Source of the DNA: JBKCHH01 sp046302855
Lineage (GTDB): Bacteria > Pseudomonadota > Alphaproteobacteria > Rickettsiales > UBA8987
Assembly (NCBI GenBank): GCA_046302855.1
Contig: JBKCHH010000064.1
Location: 1-26,347, forward strand
Direction of reading: 5' to 3'
DNA length: 26,347 nt
The stretch's first letter is position 1; each line of letters starts with the position of its first letter. Under the pieces are notes generated by a model. The model saw only the letters and a program-made list of their open reading frames with translations. It had not been told where the DNA came from and searched no databases. Positions 8,259-16,073 of the stretch are shown in pieces. The translations under genes were made by a program, and so were the position numbers.

Positions 8259-8909
8259 TGGCTTGGGTTTTCTTCCTATAGCTACAATGTAAGATTCGCT
8301 AGATTCGGCTCTAGAGGCTTTGGGTTTATAAATACGAACAAAAGAAAATCTATTTTTTACCTCTTGTAGAAACTTAGCAGCTAAGGCTCCATCAAAGAAT
8401 TTCATTACCATATTACCATTTTCTTTTAAAAGCTCATCGGCTACGAATAGTGCCTTTTCACATAGGTTTATGGTGCGAAGGTGATCAGTTGATTTTTGCC
8501 CCGTAGTGTTAGCTGCCATATCGCTTAACAAAACATCTACGCCACTTGGAAAAAAATCTTTAATTTGTATAACCACTTCATCAGATACAATATCGCCCTT
8601 AATAATTTTAGCAGGGGAAATGGGTGGAATTTCAAGCAAATCAACCCCCATAACCTTTTCTTTTGTTAACTCTACCACTAACTGTAGCCAGCTACCCGGT
8701 GCACAGCCTAAATCTAGCACCGAAGAGTTCTTACCAATTAGTTTGAACTTTTCTTGCATATCCTCTAGTTTAAAAATGGCGCGCGAACGAAAACCCGCCA
8801 TCTTAGCCTTTTCAACAAAGGGGTCAGCCAGTTGCCTTCGCAACCATTTTTTAGAGGAGTTACTTTTAATTTTTTTATTAGTAATTTTTATCTGATCACC
8901 CTTTGCCAA
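8253..8909 (-). CDS. rlmE: 23S rRNA (uridine-2'-O-)-methyltransferase RlmE (FtsJ/RrmJ)
   Basis: The 218-residue SAM-dependent enzyme methylates the 2'-OH of the conserved A-loop uridine (U2552 in E. coli) in 50S subunits. Motif I is VLDLGCAPGSWLQ (residues 64-76). The catalytic K-D-K-E tetrad is visible as K47 (RAIFKLED), D130 (LLSDMAANTTG), K170 (MVMKFF) and E205 (RAESSESY). The D-K-E spacing of 40 and 35 residues equals that in E. coli RlmE. The N-terminal RSRAIFKL block is standard. The start at 8909 faces trxA 69 nt away, so the two are divergently transcribed. Confidence 0.96.
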   Translation of the reverse strand: MAKGDQIKITNKKIKSNSSKKWLRRQLADPFVEKAKMAGFRSRAIFKLEDMQEKFKLIGKNSSVLDLGCAPGSWLQLVVELTKEKVMGVDLLEIPPISPAKIIKGDIVSDEVVIQIKDFFPSGVDVLLSDMAANTTGQKSTDHLRTINLCEKALFVADELLKENGNMVMKFFDGALAAKFLQEVKNRFSFVRIYKPKASRAESSESYIVAIGRKPKPL

Positions 8910-8978
8910 AAATATACCCCGTGAAACTACTTGAAGTTTGTTAAAACAATAACTATTTAAATAGAAATAGGAGAATTT

Positions 8979-9296
8979 ATGACAAAAGCAAGTTCAGATA
9001 AAAATTTTGAGAAGGATGTAATAAAAGCAACCAAACCAGTTCTAGTAGATTTCTGGGCGGAATGGTGTGGGCCTTGTAGGCAACTAACGCCAGTTTTAGA
9101 AGAAATTTCTAAAGAGCTAAAAGATAAAATAGAGGTGGTAAAGGTAAATATTGACGAAAATGTGGAAACTCCAAGCAAGTTTGGCGTTAGGAGCATTCCA
9201 ACCCTAATTTTATTTCAAGATGGCAAGGCCGTTGCCACAAAAGTAGGCTACAACCCTAAAAACACTTTAGTTAAGTGGGTGGAAGATAATATTTAA
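8979..9296 (+). CDS. trxA: thioredoxin
   Basis: The 105-residue protein is a canonical cytoplasmic thioredoxin with the redox site WAEWCGPC (C30, C33), the buried-Asp region VLVDFW, and the cis-Pro loop VRSIPTLILF. It reduces protein disulfides using thioredoxin reductase. A good Shine-Dalgarno sequence (AGGAG at 8970-8974) lies upstream of the ATG. There is no signal peptide. Many alphaproteobacteria place trxA next to addA or folC; in this window the addA start lies about 17 kb away. Confidence 0.97.
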   Translation: MTKASSDKNFEKDVIKATKPVLVDFWAEWCGPCRQLTPVLEEISKELKDKIEVVKVNIDENVETPSKFGVRSIPTLILFQDGKAVATKVGYNPKNTLVKWVEDNI

Positions 9297-9357
9297 GGAA
9301 TATAGACCGTAATTAAGACCCCTGAATAATAACGTTTCGCAGTTAAAATAGTAAAAA

Positions 9358-9495
9358 GTCATTGCGAGGAGCCAAAATTTATTTTGGGCGACAAAGCAAT
9401 CCATAAACAAGGCAAGGCTTGGATTTCAGCTATTTTCTAAAGAAAAGCGTTGCTTATGGATTGCTTCACAAAATTTTAATTTTGTTCGCAATTAC
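9358..9495. repeat. dispersed palindromic element, copy B
   Basis: The left end GTCATTGCGA (9358-9367) is identical to copy A. The right end TCGCAATTAC (9486-9495) has one change from its counterpart. Inside, AGCAATCCATAA near 9403 pairs perfectly with TTATGGATTGCT near 9463. ACAAAATT/AATTTTGT forms another stem near the right end, so the whole element can fold as a long branched hairpin. It lies between the trxA 3' end and the rne 3' end and could act as a bidirectional transcription or RNA-stability barrier. Confidence 0.78.
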
Positions 9496-9523
9496 GAAAA
9501 AGACACAATTTAGCCTAAAAGCC

Positions 9524-12088
9524 CTATCCAGTGAATTTTTTCCACAGGCCCATTAACCTAGATTTTTCCTTATCTCCCTTGCCGTCTTCTGTCGTGGCTT
9601 GAAGATTAGAATCATTGGCTATTGGTTCATTAACTGGAACATTATCATAGGTTTTGGGTTCATTTCTATAATCATTTTTGTATTGAGAATAGCTGTTATT
9701 ATTTGGTCTGGTGCCAAAATCCCCGCCCCTATTATTGTTTCTATTGTTGGGTCTAAAGCTATTTTCTTTTTGGCCGCCATGTCCACCTTGCCCACCGCGA
9801 TTTTCACCGCCACTTCTATTATCCCCCCCTCTATTATCCCTATTATCAAACCTTCTGCCACCCTTATTATTGTTTTGATACCTACCCCCCCTATCACCAC
9901 CTCTATCATTACTACCAGAACGATTAGAGTAGTTAGGCTTATTATAATCATTTCTTTCGTTTGAAAGTGGCTGTTGTTCGCCTAAATCTTCTTCTAAAAG
10001 AGTAGAGGTTTCAGCTGAAACCGCTTCTTCTTTTTTGTGTTCAGCCTTATTTTCTATAGTTTTTTCTTCATAGAGTTTAGAAATATCAACCTGATGGGTA
10101 GATACCTCGCCCCGCTCATCACCACTTTTCTTTTTTGTAACCACAAATTCTGCATTGCCTAAAATCATGCGATTAGAGCCAATGAACAGAATTTCTGCAT
10201 CATATTTTCTCTCTAGCTCGTTAATTTTGCCTCGCAATTTATTTAGAATATAATGCCCAAGCTCCATATTTACGGTAGTTCTAATTTCCCGTACATAACC
10301 ACCCGCTATTCTTGCCTCAACCTCTCTTAAAATCCAAACACTTGCAGTTAGGTGCGAGCGGATAAAGCCACTACCCTTACAGTGCGGGCAAACAACCGAG
10401 TTTGATTCAAAAAAGTTTGTTCTAAGCCTTTGGCGAGACATTTCAAGTAAGCCAAACATACTAATTCTGCCTACTTGCGTGCTAGCCCTATCTTTCTTTA
10501 AAGCCTCCCTTAGTTCATTTTCCACTGCCTTACGGTTTCTAACATCTCTCATATCGATGAAATCAATTACTACCAGACCCGCTAAATCTCTTAATTTTAG
10601 TTGCCTTGCTATTTCTCTAGCGGCCTCACTATTGGTTTTGTAGGCGGTTTCTTCAATTGAGCGTTCACGATTAGCCTTGCCAGAATTCACATCTACTGAA
10701 ATTAACGCTTCCGTTTGAGCCATTACAATGGTGCCACCAGATGGCAGAGAAACTTGGCTTTCGTATAGTTCATCCAATTGGCGATCAATCTTATAATTAT
10801 TAAAAATTGGCTTTTCACCATTATATTTTATTACTTTTTTAGAACTATCTGGGTCTAAAGCATCAATAAATTCTTTGGCATTTTTGTAAGCCTCTTCCCC
10901 TTCAACCACAATCTGCTCTAGATTGTTGGAATACATATCACGAATGGAGCGAATAACCACATTGCTTTCTTCATAAATAAGGCTTGGTGCCACTGAAGAC
11001 ATGGTTTTTTCACCAATTTTTGCCCATAGTTTTTGTAAAAAGCTAAAATCGCTAGCAATTTGAGATTCATCTGAACCGATACTTGCCGTTCTTAAAATTA
11101 GGCTACCTTTGCTTTCCACCTTAATGGTTTTAAGCAAATCTTTTAGCCTTTTTCTCTCTGCCCAATCATCAATTCTTTTTGAAACCCCGCCTGAGCCAGA
11201 AGTATTTGGCATAAAAACACAAAATCTACCAGCCAGAGAGATGTAAGTAGTAAGGGAAGAGCCCTTGTTGCCCCTTTCTTCCTTTGTAACCTGCACTAGA
11301 ACTATTTGATTGCGTTTTAGCACCTCATTAATTTTGTAACGACGATAAAAATTAGCAATTATCTGCTTAACATTAGATTCCTCGCCACTGTTGTTATTAT
11401 GATAACCACCACTGTTAGAATATGTGTTATCTAAAGAGCTGTTTTCTGAAATTTGATTTTCTTTATTGCTAGATTCCTCTATTACCTCAACTACTTTCTC
11501 AGTAGGTTTTTCAGCTTTAGGCTCTACGGCTTCACCTTCTTCTGCCAATTCTTCGGCGAATGCCTTTGCTAGTTCTTCCGCCTTTTTAACAGAATCCCAA
11601 TCTTCTTTGCCGGCACGATTGCCACCTCTTCTATCACCCCTATCACTTTTGTCATATTTTTTGAAACTTCTTCCCTCTTGGCGAGATTCTTGGCGGGATT
11701 CTTGACGAACCTCCCGCACCTCAGCTACCTCTTCTTCTCTAGCCACTGGGCTTGGTTGTGATGAGTAATCTTCTGCATCCCTGCGTTGAGAGAGGTTTAT
11801 TTCCTCTTCAATAGACTTGGCTAGCTTTTCCTTGTCTTCAACTGGAATTTGAAAGTAATCATAATGGATTTCAGAAAAGGGTAAAAAACCCTGCTTGCTA
11901 GACCCATATTCCACAAACACCGCCTGAAGAGAAGGCTCTACGCGGGTAATTTTTCCTAAATAAATATTTCCCTTATATTGTTTTTTGGAAATATTTTCAA
12001 AATCAAAATCTTCTAATAAATTGCCATCAACTAAAGCAACCCGCACATCTTCTGCGTAGGCCGCGTCCACTAATATTTTCTTTGCCAT
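9524..12088 (-). CDS. rne: ribonuclease E (RNase E/G family, alphaproteobacterial type)
   Basis: The 854-residue endoribonuclease is the core of mRNA turnover and of rRNA/tRNA maturation. The S1 RNA-binding domain begins at about residue 38 (KGNIYLGKITRVEPSLQAVF). It is split by a charged, low-complexity insertion at about residues 82-243 and resumes at NEVLKRNQIVLVQVTKEERG. The DNase-I-like catalytic part has D466 (ISVDVNSG) and D509 (VVIDFIDM). The zinc-link CPHCKG has C567 and C570. The intervals 466-509 and 509-567 match those of E. coli RNase E (303-346-404). Residues ~715-815 form an Arg/Gly/Asn-rich disordered tail, a likely scaffold for degradosome partners and RNA. The start ATG at 12088 is preceded by an AAGGAG ribosome-binding site. 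Confidence 0.96.
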   Translation of the reverse strand: MAKKILVDAAYAEDVRVALVDGNLLEDFDFENISKKQYKGNIYLGKITRVEPSLQAVFVEYGSSKQGFLPFSEIHYDYFQIPVEDKEKLAKSIEEEINLSQRRDAEDYSSQPSPVAREEEVAEVREVRQESRQESRQEGRSFKKYDKSDRGDRRGGNRAGKEDWDSVKKAEELAKAFAEELAEEGEAVEPKAEKPTEKVVEVIEESSNKENQISENSSLDNTYSNSGGYHNNNSGEESNVKQIIANFYRRYKINEVLKRNQIVLVQVTKEERGNKGSSLTTYISLAGRFCVFMPNTSGSGGVSKRIDDWAERKRLKDLLKTIKVESKGSLILRTASIGSDESQIASDFSFLQKLWAKIGEKTMSSVAPSLIYEESNVVIRSIRDMYSNNLEQIVVEGEEAYKNAKEFIDALDPDSSKKVIKYNGEKPIFNNYKIDRQLDELYESQVSLPSGGTIVMAQTEALISVDVNSGKANRERSIEETAYKTNSEAAREIARQLKLRDLAGLVVIDFIDMRDVRNRKAVENELREALKKDRASTQVGRISMFGLLEMSRQRLRTNFFESNSVVCPHCKGSGFIRSHLTASVWILREVEARIAGGYVREIRTTVNMELGHYILNKLRGKINELERKYDAEILFIGSNRMILGNAEFVVTKKKSGDERGEVSTHQVDISKLYEEKTIENKAEHKKEEAVSAETSTLLEEDLGEQQPLSNERNDYNKPNYSNRSGSNDRGGDRGGRYQNNNKGGRRFDNRDNRGGDNRSGGENRGGQGGHGGQKENSFRPNNRNNNRGGDFGTRPNNNSYSQYKNDYRNEPKTYDNVPVNEPIANDSNLQATTEDGKGDKEKSRLMGLWKKFTG

Positions 12089-12486
12089 ATAAAACTTCTC
12101 CTTTACCTAAATTTAGGTGATTATTATTGTTGTTTTTGTAAGATTTTTCTAAAATGAACATTAACCGAAACACTTTTTCAAAATTTTATTTTCTTAAACC
12201 TTTCCGCCAACTTTATTTTTTTAACCCTTATGCTTTTATTATTCTTATAGATTTATACAAAGATAAACCCTATAAACTTTTGTGGGCTATTATTTCGCCA
12301 GCTTTTAATAGTATATTATAGTTATCTTTTTGATAACCTTAACTCTTCCTTCCTAGCAACTAATTATTAATTTGCAATTTTTTTCTTTTAATTTTTAAAT
12401 ATCCTTGCAAATATGGCAATAGTTTATATTAGAGATGCCCTTGTGAGTAGGATTTTGGTTTATTTTTTGGGGTAGTATTAAAAGTT
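12089..12486. promoter_or_regulatory. 398-nt intergenic region, probable rne leader and promoter
   Basis: No convincing open frame is present. Reading on the minus strand, a perfect palindrome ACCTAAATTTAGGT (12105-12118) sits just before the rne ribosome-binding site, and TATAAT (12315-12320) is a possible -10 box about 225 nt upstream of the start. A GTTATC-T5-GATAAC hairpin (12321-12337) lies beside that box. The -35 match is weak, so the promoter is only suggested. A long leader would be in keeping with RNase E genes that are autoregulated through their 5' UTR. Confidence 0.35.
12105..12118. promoter_or_regulatory. perfect 14-bp palindrome immediately upstream of the rne ribosome-binding site
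   Basis: ACCTAAATTTAGGT is fully self-complementary and lies a few bases upstream of the AAGGAG motif of rne. It could be a protein operator or a small 5-bp RNA hairpin beside the ribosome-binding site. Nothing in the window identifies a binding protein. Confidence 0.35.
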
Positions 12487-12576
12487 GGAAGAGTGGCCGA
12501 GCGGTTTATGGCAGCAGTCTTGAAAACTGCCGAGGGGGCAACTCCTCCGTGAGTTCGAATCTCACCTCTTCCGCCA
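12487..12576 (+). tRNA. tRNA-Ser (UGA anticodon)
   Basis: The cloverleaf has acceptor GGAAGAG/CTCTTCC, anticodon stem-loop GCAGT-CTTGAAA-ACTGC giving TGA, and a long class II variable arm (CGAGGGGGCAACTCCTCCG). The T-loop contains TTCGAAT, the discriminator is G, and the 3' CCA is encoded (12574-12576). The serine identity is supported by the long variable arm. A foreign-looking gene begins 26 nt downstream. Confidence 0.97.
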
Positions 12577-12602
12577 TTGTTCGAACAGTTAATGGGATTG
12601 AT

Positions 12603-13394
12603 ATGTTTCGATTTTTTCTTGGTCTGGTAGCTTTTCTGATTTTTGGAGCCTCTTGTTTTATTGGTTACAGCCAAGACAAGCCCGCTATTGTTGCAACATT
12701 ATGTGCTGCAGCAATTTTCTGTTTAATTTTTGCTTTTCTTTCAAAGTTCAAGAAGTTTAAGGGGCTCGGGATTGAGGCAGAAATGTGGGAGCAAGTCCAA
12801 AAAGAAGCAGAAACTATGATTAAGGAATTGCGCCGCCTCGCATTAATCACTGTAGCCCCTGTAATCCGCTTTAGTACAACGATTGGCTATTGGGGTCCGC
12901 ACTATGAGAACAAAGATTTGTACGATTTGATTATAGGTATTGAAGACTCACTAAGTAAAAATGGCGTTTCAAAAGATGAAATAGAAAATATCAAACGACC
13001 TTTTCACAGGCGCGTGGTTCGTTCATTATGCCTTCCCATTCAAACGGCAATGTATGATAAGATGCATGCCAAGTATCTTGCTGCTCAAACCGAAATAAAT
13101 AATCGACATACTCAGCCAGTTAAAGATTCGGCTACTTACGGCAAAGAAATTACAGAAAGCCGGGCTATAATAAATGAGGCTGGGCAGTTCAAAAATTTCG
13201 ATATAGATGAAACCAACTTTGCAACAGCCTATGAAAAGTTGGTGAATATTTTTGAATCGTGTCAGCAATTAACAGATGAAGAAAAAGCCGACATTAGGAG
13301 AGATGTAAAAACTAAACTAGAAGAATTAGAGTATTATTGCTCTCATAAAGATTTCAAAAATTTACGCAGTTGGCTAGACGCTAAACTTAGCTAA
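12603..13394 (+). CDS. unrecognised two-TM membrane protein with cytoplasmic helical domain
   Basis: I do not recognise a named family. Read from ATG 12603 the product has 263 residues. The frame is open back into tRNA-Ser (GTG 12549), but a start inside the tRNA is not credible. Residues ~1-21 and ~28-46 are hydrophobic helices (FRFFLGLVAFLIFGASCF; IVATLCAAAIFCLIFAFL). They are followed by a basic stop (SKFKKFKG) and an amphipathic segment GLGIEAEMWEQVQKEAE. The remaining ~190 residues are charged and mostly helical (DEIENIKRPFHRRVVRS ... LTDEEKADIRRDVKTKLEELEYY). Codon use looks richer in C/G-ending codons than in its neighbours. Position directly behind a tRNA 3' end, and no operon partners, suggest horizontal acquisition. 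Function is unknown. Confidence 0.75.
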   Translation: MFRFFLGLVAFLIFGASCFIGYSQDKPAIVATLCAAAIFCLIFAFLSKFKKFKGLGIEAEMWEQVQKEAETMIKELRRLALITVAPVIRFSTTIGYWGPHYENKDLYDLIIGIEDSLSKNGVSKDEIENIKRPFHRRVVRSLCLPIQTAMYDKMHAKYLAAQTEINNRHTQPVKDSATYGKEITESRAIINEAGQFKNFDIDETNFATAYEKLVNIFESCQQLTDEEKADIRRDVKTKLEELEYYCSHKDFKNLRSWLDAKLS

Positions 13395-13727
13395 CTTGCT
13401 TTTTTCTCTGAACCATTTTGCAACATATGACTTCAAATTAAACCATTCCCAGAAATCGACAATTAATTAATGCGTCTAATTCAAAGTTTTTCGAATAATT
13501 TTTGTTATTTTTAATTTTTTGAAGAAAAATTATATGCCAGCCCCCAATGTGCCGAAAATTAATTTGGGGCAAATTTGGGGGGCTAGGGGGCGGGCATTTT
13601 TCAAAGGTTTTGTTTAAGAAGTGGTTTAGGTTATAAAATGTGCCCAATTTTCACCCTAGCCCTTTTTTCTCTATGCGTTTATCTGGCCAAACCAAATAAT
13701 AGCAACCACTATATAGCCTTGCCCATA
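13395..13727. other. 333-nt non-coding region between the 2-TM gene and mdh
   Basis: No supported gene is present. The region receives the 3' ends of two convergent genes. It holds a GC-rich palindromic structure at 13534-13597 and a separate 9-bp inverted pair, GGGCTAGGG (13580-13588) and CCCTAGCCC (13654-13662). The only long frame here (minus strand, 13438-13647) runs through this structure and has no protein-like features. No integrase gene or copy of the tRNA-Ser 3' end was seen that would mark the far end of an inserted element. Confidence 0.5.
13534..13597. repeat. GC-rich palindromic element of unrecognised type
   Basis: Outer arms ATGCCAGCCCCC (13534-13545) and GGGGGCGGGCAT (13586-13597) pair at 11 of 12 positions. 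An inner imperfect inverted repeat (GCCGAAAATTAATTTGGGGC, 13551-13570) lies in the loop. The C- and G-runs stand out against the AT-rich surroundings. It has no sequence in common with elements A and B. It might end transcription of the flanking convergent genes or be a separate mobile palindrome. Confidence 0.5.
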
Positions 13728-14678
13728 CTAAATCTTAACAGAAGCCATTAGTTTTTTTACTGCATCCACTGAGTAATCAAATTGCTTTTGCTCTTCGGCA
13801 TTTAGTTTTATTTCAAGAATCTTTTCAACGCCACCCGCACCAATTATCACCGGCACGCCCACAAATATGTTCTTATGACCATATTCGCCGTTTAAATAAA
13901 CCGCGCAAGGTAGAACCCTTTTTTTATCCCTCAAATAGCTTTCCGCCATTACAACAGCAGAAGAAGCTGGTGCATAAAAGGCAGAGCCAGTTTTTAGCAG
14001 ATTTACAATTTCTGCCCCACCATCACGCGTTCTTTGCACAATTTTATCAATTTTCTCTTGGGTAGAAAGCCCCATTTTAATTAAATCTGGCAATGGAATA
14101 CCGGCAATGGCAGAATATCTAACCAGTGGCACCATAGTATCACCATGCCCACCTAATACAAACGCCGTTACATCTTCAACTGAAACTTTAAACTCTTCAC
14201 TTAAAAAATACCTAAACCTTGCAGAATCAAGCACGCCTGCCATGCCAACTACTTTATTTGCCTTAAAGCCAGTAACTTGATGCATTACCCAAACCATGGC
14301 ATCTAGCGGATTGGTAATAACTATCACGAAGGCATATTTTGCATGTTTTTTAATCCCTTCACCCACTTGCTTTATAATGCCGGTATTTATGGCAACCAAA
14401 TCATCCCTACTCATGCCGGGTTTTCTTGGAATGCCAGCGGTTACAATTACCACATCGGCCCCTTCTATATCCTTATAATCATTTGTGCCCTTATAATGGA
14501 CATCAAAACCATCAACGGGGGAACTTTGAGCAATATCCAAACCCTTTCCTTGTGGGATTCCCTCTGCCACATCGAACATAACCACATCACCTAATTCCTT
14601 TAAGCCAATTAGATGGGCAAGGGTGCCACCAATATTTCCAGAACCAATTAGAGCAATTTTTGGGCGAGAATTTTTCAT
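13728..14678 (-). CDS. mdh: malate dehydrogenase (LDH-like type)
   Basis: The 316-residue NAD-dependent enzyme interconverts malate and oxaloacetate in the TCA cycle. The Rossmann loop GSGNIGGTLAHL is near residues 12-23, and D36 (FDVAEG) is the NAD-ribose-binding acid. The substrate-specificity loop IPRKPGMSRDDL has R85 and R91, the two-arginine pattern of malate rather than lactate dehydrogenases. The catalytic His is H178 in GGHGDTM, and the proton relay is completed by the VLDSARFR Asp/Arg. The sequence belongs to the tetrameric LDH-like MDH class usual in alphaproteobacteria. The sucC-sucD genes often found downstream are absent; tsaD lies upstream after a 70-nt gap. Confidence 0.95.
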   Translation of the reverse strand: MKNSRPKIALIGSGNIGGTLAHLIGLKELGDVVMFDVAEGIPQGKGLDIAQSSPVDGFDVHYKGTNDYKDIEGADVVIVTAGIPRKPGMSRDDLVAINTGIIKQVGEGIKKHAKYAFVIVITNPLDAMVWVMHQVTGFKANKVVGMAGVLDSARFRYFLSEEFKVSVEDVTAFVLGGHGDTMVPLVRYSAIAGIPLPDLIKMGLSTQEKIDKIVQRTRDGGAEIVNLLKTGSAFYAPASSAVVMAESYLRDKKRVLPCAVYLNGEYGHKNIFVGVPVIIGAGGVEKILEIKLNAEEQKQFDYSVDAVKKLMASVKI

Positions 14679-14748
14679 ACATACTACCTGTGATTGAAGT
14701 TTTTAACAAATCTATGTTAAGAGCAAAATTTTAATTTTAAAGAATTAT

Positions 14749-15750
14749 TTATAGAGCCCACCTAGCCCTTGGTTCAAAATCAATATCGTTTGCTTGCGGA
14801 TTGTTTTGCAGTTTTTCAATGCCAGCCCAAGCTATCATAGCGGCATTATCGGTGCAGATGTGTTTTGGGGGGAAAACCAAATTTAGCCTAATGGTTTTTA
14901 GTTTTACCTCTAGGTTTTTTCTTAAATATTCATTAGAGGCAACGCCACCGGCAATTACTAGGTTTTTTATCTTATGATTTTTAAGCGAATTTTCCACCCT
15001 AGAGAAAATAAATTCTAGCACCAGCTTTTGAAAAGAGGCACAAAGGTTTGCCTTAAAATCCTCAGTTATTTCGCTTTTTTGAATCAGTAATGAAAGGTGC
15101 GTTTTTAACCCAGAAAATGAAAAGTTCGTGGCATTTTTTGCATCCTTATATAAGGGCATTGGCAGTTTGATTGCGTTTTCGTCGCCTTTTAGAGCTAGCT
15201 TCTCAATCTCTGGCCCACCCGGGTAAGGCAGGTGTAATAGCTTTGCCAACTTATCGAAGGTTTCACCCAGTGCATCATCCAAACTTTCCCCCAGTAATTT
15301 GTAATGCCCATATTCTTTTGCTAGAATTATTTGTGAATGCCCGCCGGAAACAAGTAATAGCATAAAAGGGTAGGGCAAATCACCAGTTAACCTACTACTT
15401 AAGGCATGGCCTTCTAAATGATTGATTGCTAAAAAGGGCTTGTTTAAACAGCTAGCCATCGCCTTGCCAACCATTACCCCAACCATTAATCCACCAATTA
15501 AACCGGGCCCTGTGGTGCAGGCAATAGCATCTATTTTGGATAGATCTATTTTTGCCTGAAAGATTGACTTTTGCACTATTTCTTCAATAATTTTTACATG
15601 TGCTCTTGAGGCAATTTCTGGCACAACTCCGCCAAATTTTTGGTGAAGTTTCACTTGCGAATATAATTGGTTAGATAGTATCTCTTTATTAGAATTTACA
15701 ATACTGCAGGCGGTTTCATCGCAACTGGTTTCAATCCCTAAAACTATCAT
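14749..15750 (-). CDS. tsaD: tRNA N6-adenosine threonylcarbamoyltransferase TsaD (Kae1/YgjD)
   Basis: The 333-residue ASKHA-fold protein transfers threonylcarbamoyl from TC-AMP to A37 of ANN-decoding tRNAs together with TsaB and TsaE. The N-terminal phosphate loop is GIETSCDETACSIV. The metal-binding motif is INHLEGHALS, with the two His. The second phosphate loop is LLVSGGHSQI, and the C-terminal nucleotide site VIAGGVASNEYLR is followed by CTDNAAMIAWAG. All key motifs are intact. The start lies 6 nt after the nuoK stop, so it appears to be transcribed with nuoJ-nuoK. Confidence 0.97.
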   Translation of the reverse strand: MIVLGIETSCDETACSIVNSNKEILSNQLYSQVKLHQKFGGVVPEIASRAHVKIIEEIVQKSIFQAKIDLSKIDAIACTTGPGLIGGLMVGVMVGKAMASCLNKPFLAINHLEGHALSSRLTGDLPYPFMLLLVSGGHSQIILAKEYGHYKLLGESLDDALGETFDKLAKLLHLPYPGGPEIEKLALKGDENAIKLPMPLYKDAKNATNFSFSGLKTHLSLLIQKSEITEDFKANLCASFQKLVLEFIFSRVENSLKNHKIKNLVIAGGVASNEYLRKNLEVKLKTIRLNLVFPPKHICTDNAAMIAWAGIEKLQNNPQANDIDFEPRARWAL

Positions 15751-15756
15751 CTTATA

Positions 15757-16071
15757 TTAACCCTTCAATTCACTTAAATCTTCTATCTCAATAGAGTTTT
15801 TATTGCGGTTATGAACAACTAAAATGGCAAGCCCAATAGCAGCTTCCGCCGCGGCTACCGTTAGAATAAACATGGTAAAAACCTGCCCCACCAAATCTTT
15901 ATTAAAGGCAGAAAAGGCTACAAAATTAATATTCACTGCAAGCAGCATTAGTTCAATAGAAAGAAGAATGCTGATAACATTCTTGCGATTCAAAAATATT
16001 CCAGCCACCCCAATAGTAAACACTAAGGCCGATAAGATTAAAAAATGAGCAATAGTTAAACCCTCTATCAT
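15757..16071 (-). CDS. nuoK: NADH-quinone oxidoreductase subunit K
   Basis: The 104-residue product has three transmembrane helices and the conserved NuoK pattern GVAGIFLNRKNVISILLSIELMLLAVNINFVAF, with the helix-2 glutamate (SIELM) needed for proton transfer. A second acidic residue lies in the AAAEAAIGLAILV helix. NuoK belongs to the antiporter-like membrane arm of complex I. It begins 2 nt after the nuoJ stop. nuoL would normally follow but tsaD does. Confidence 0.96.
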   Translation of the reverse strand: MIEGLTIAHFLILSALVFTIGVAGIFLNRKNVISILLSIELMLLAVNINFVAFSAFNKDLVGQVFTMFILTVAAAEAAIGLAILVVHNRNKNSIEIEDLSELKG

Positions 16072-16073
16072 AA

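Noticed and set aside
4338..9495. CRISPR array or insertion sequence formed by the repeats
   Set aside because: Copies are kilobases apart, have different interiors, and carry no transposase or regular spacers.
9599..9964. Long frames on both strands across the 3' part of rne
   Set aside because: They are by-products of the low-complexity RGG/Asn-coding repeat region of RNase E.
12549..12602. GTG start of the 2-TM gene inside tRNA-Ser
   Set aside because: A start within the T-arm of a tRNA gene is not plausible; ATG 12603 directly precedes the first membrane helix.
13438..13647. 69-codon minus-strand frame between the 2-TM gene and mdh
   Set aside because: It passes through nested palindromes, has an odd Pro-run composition and no recognisable domain.
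12487..13727. A complete integrative element at tRNA-Ser
   Set aside because: No integrase gene and no second copy of the tRNA 3' end were seen in the window, so only a possible remnant is claimed.
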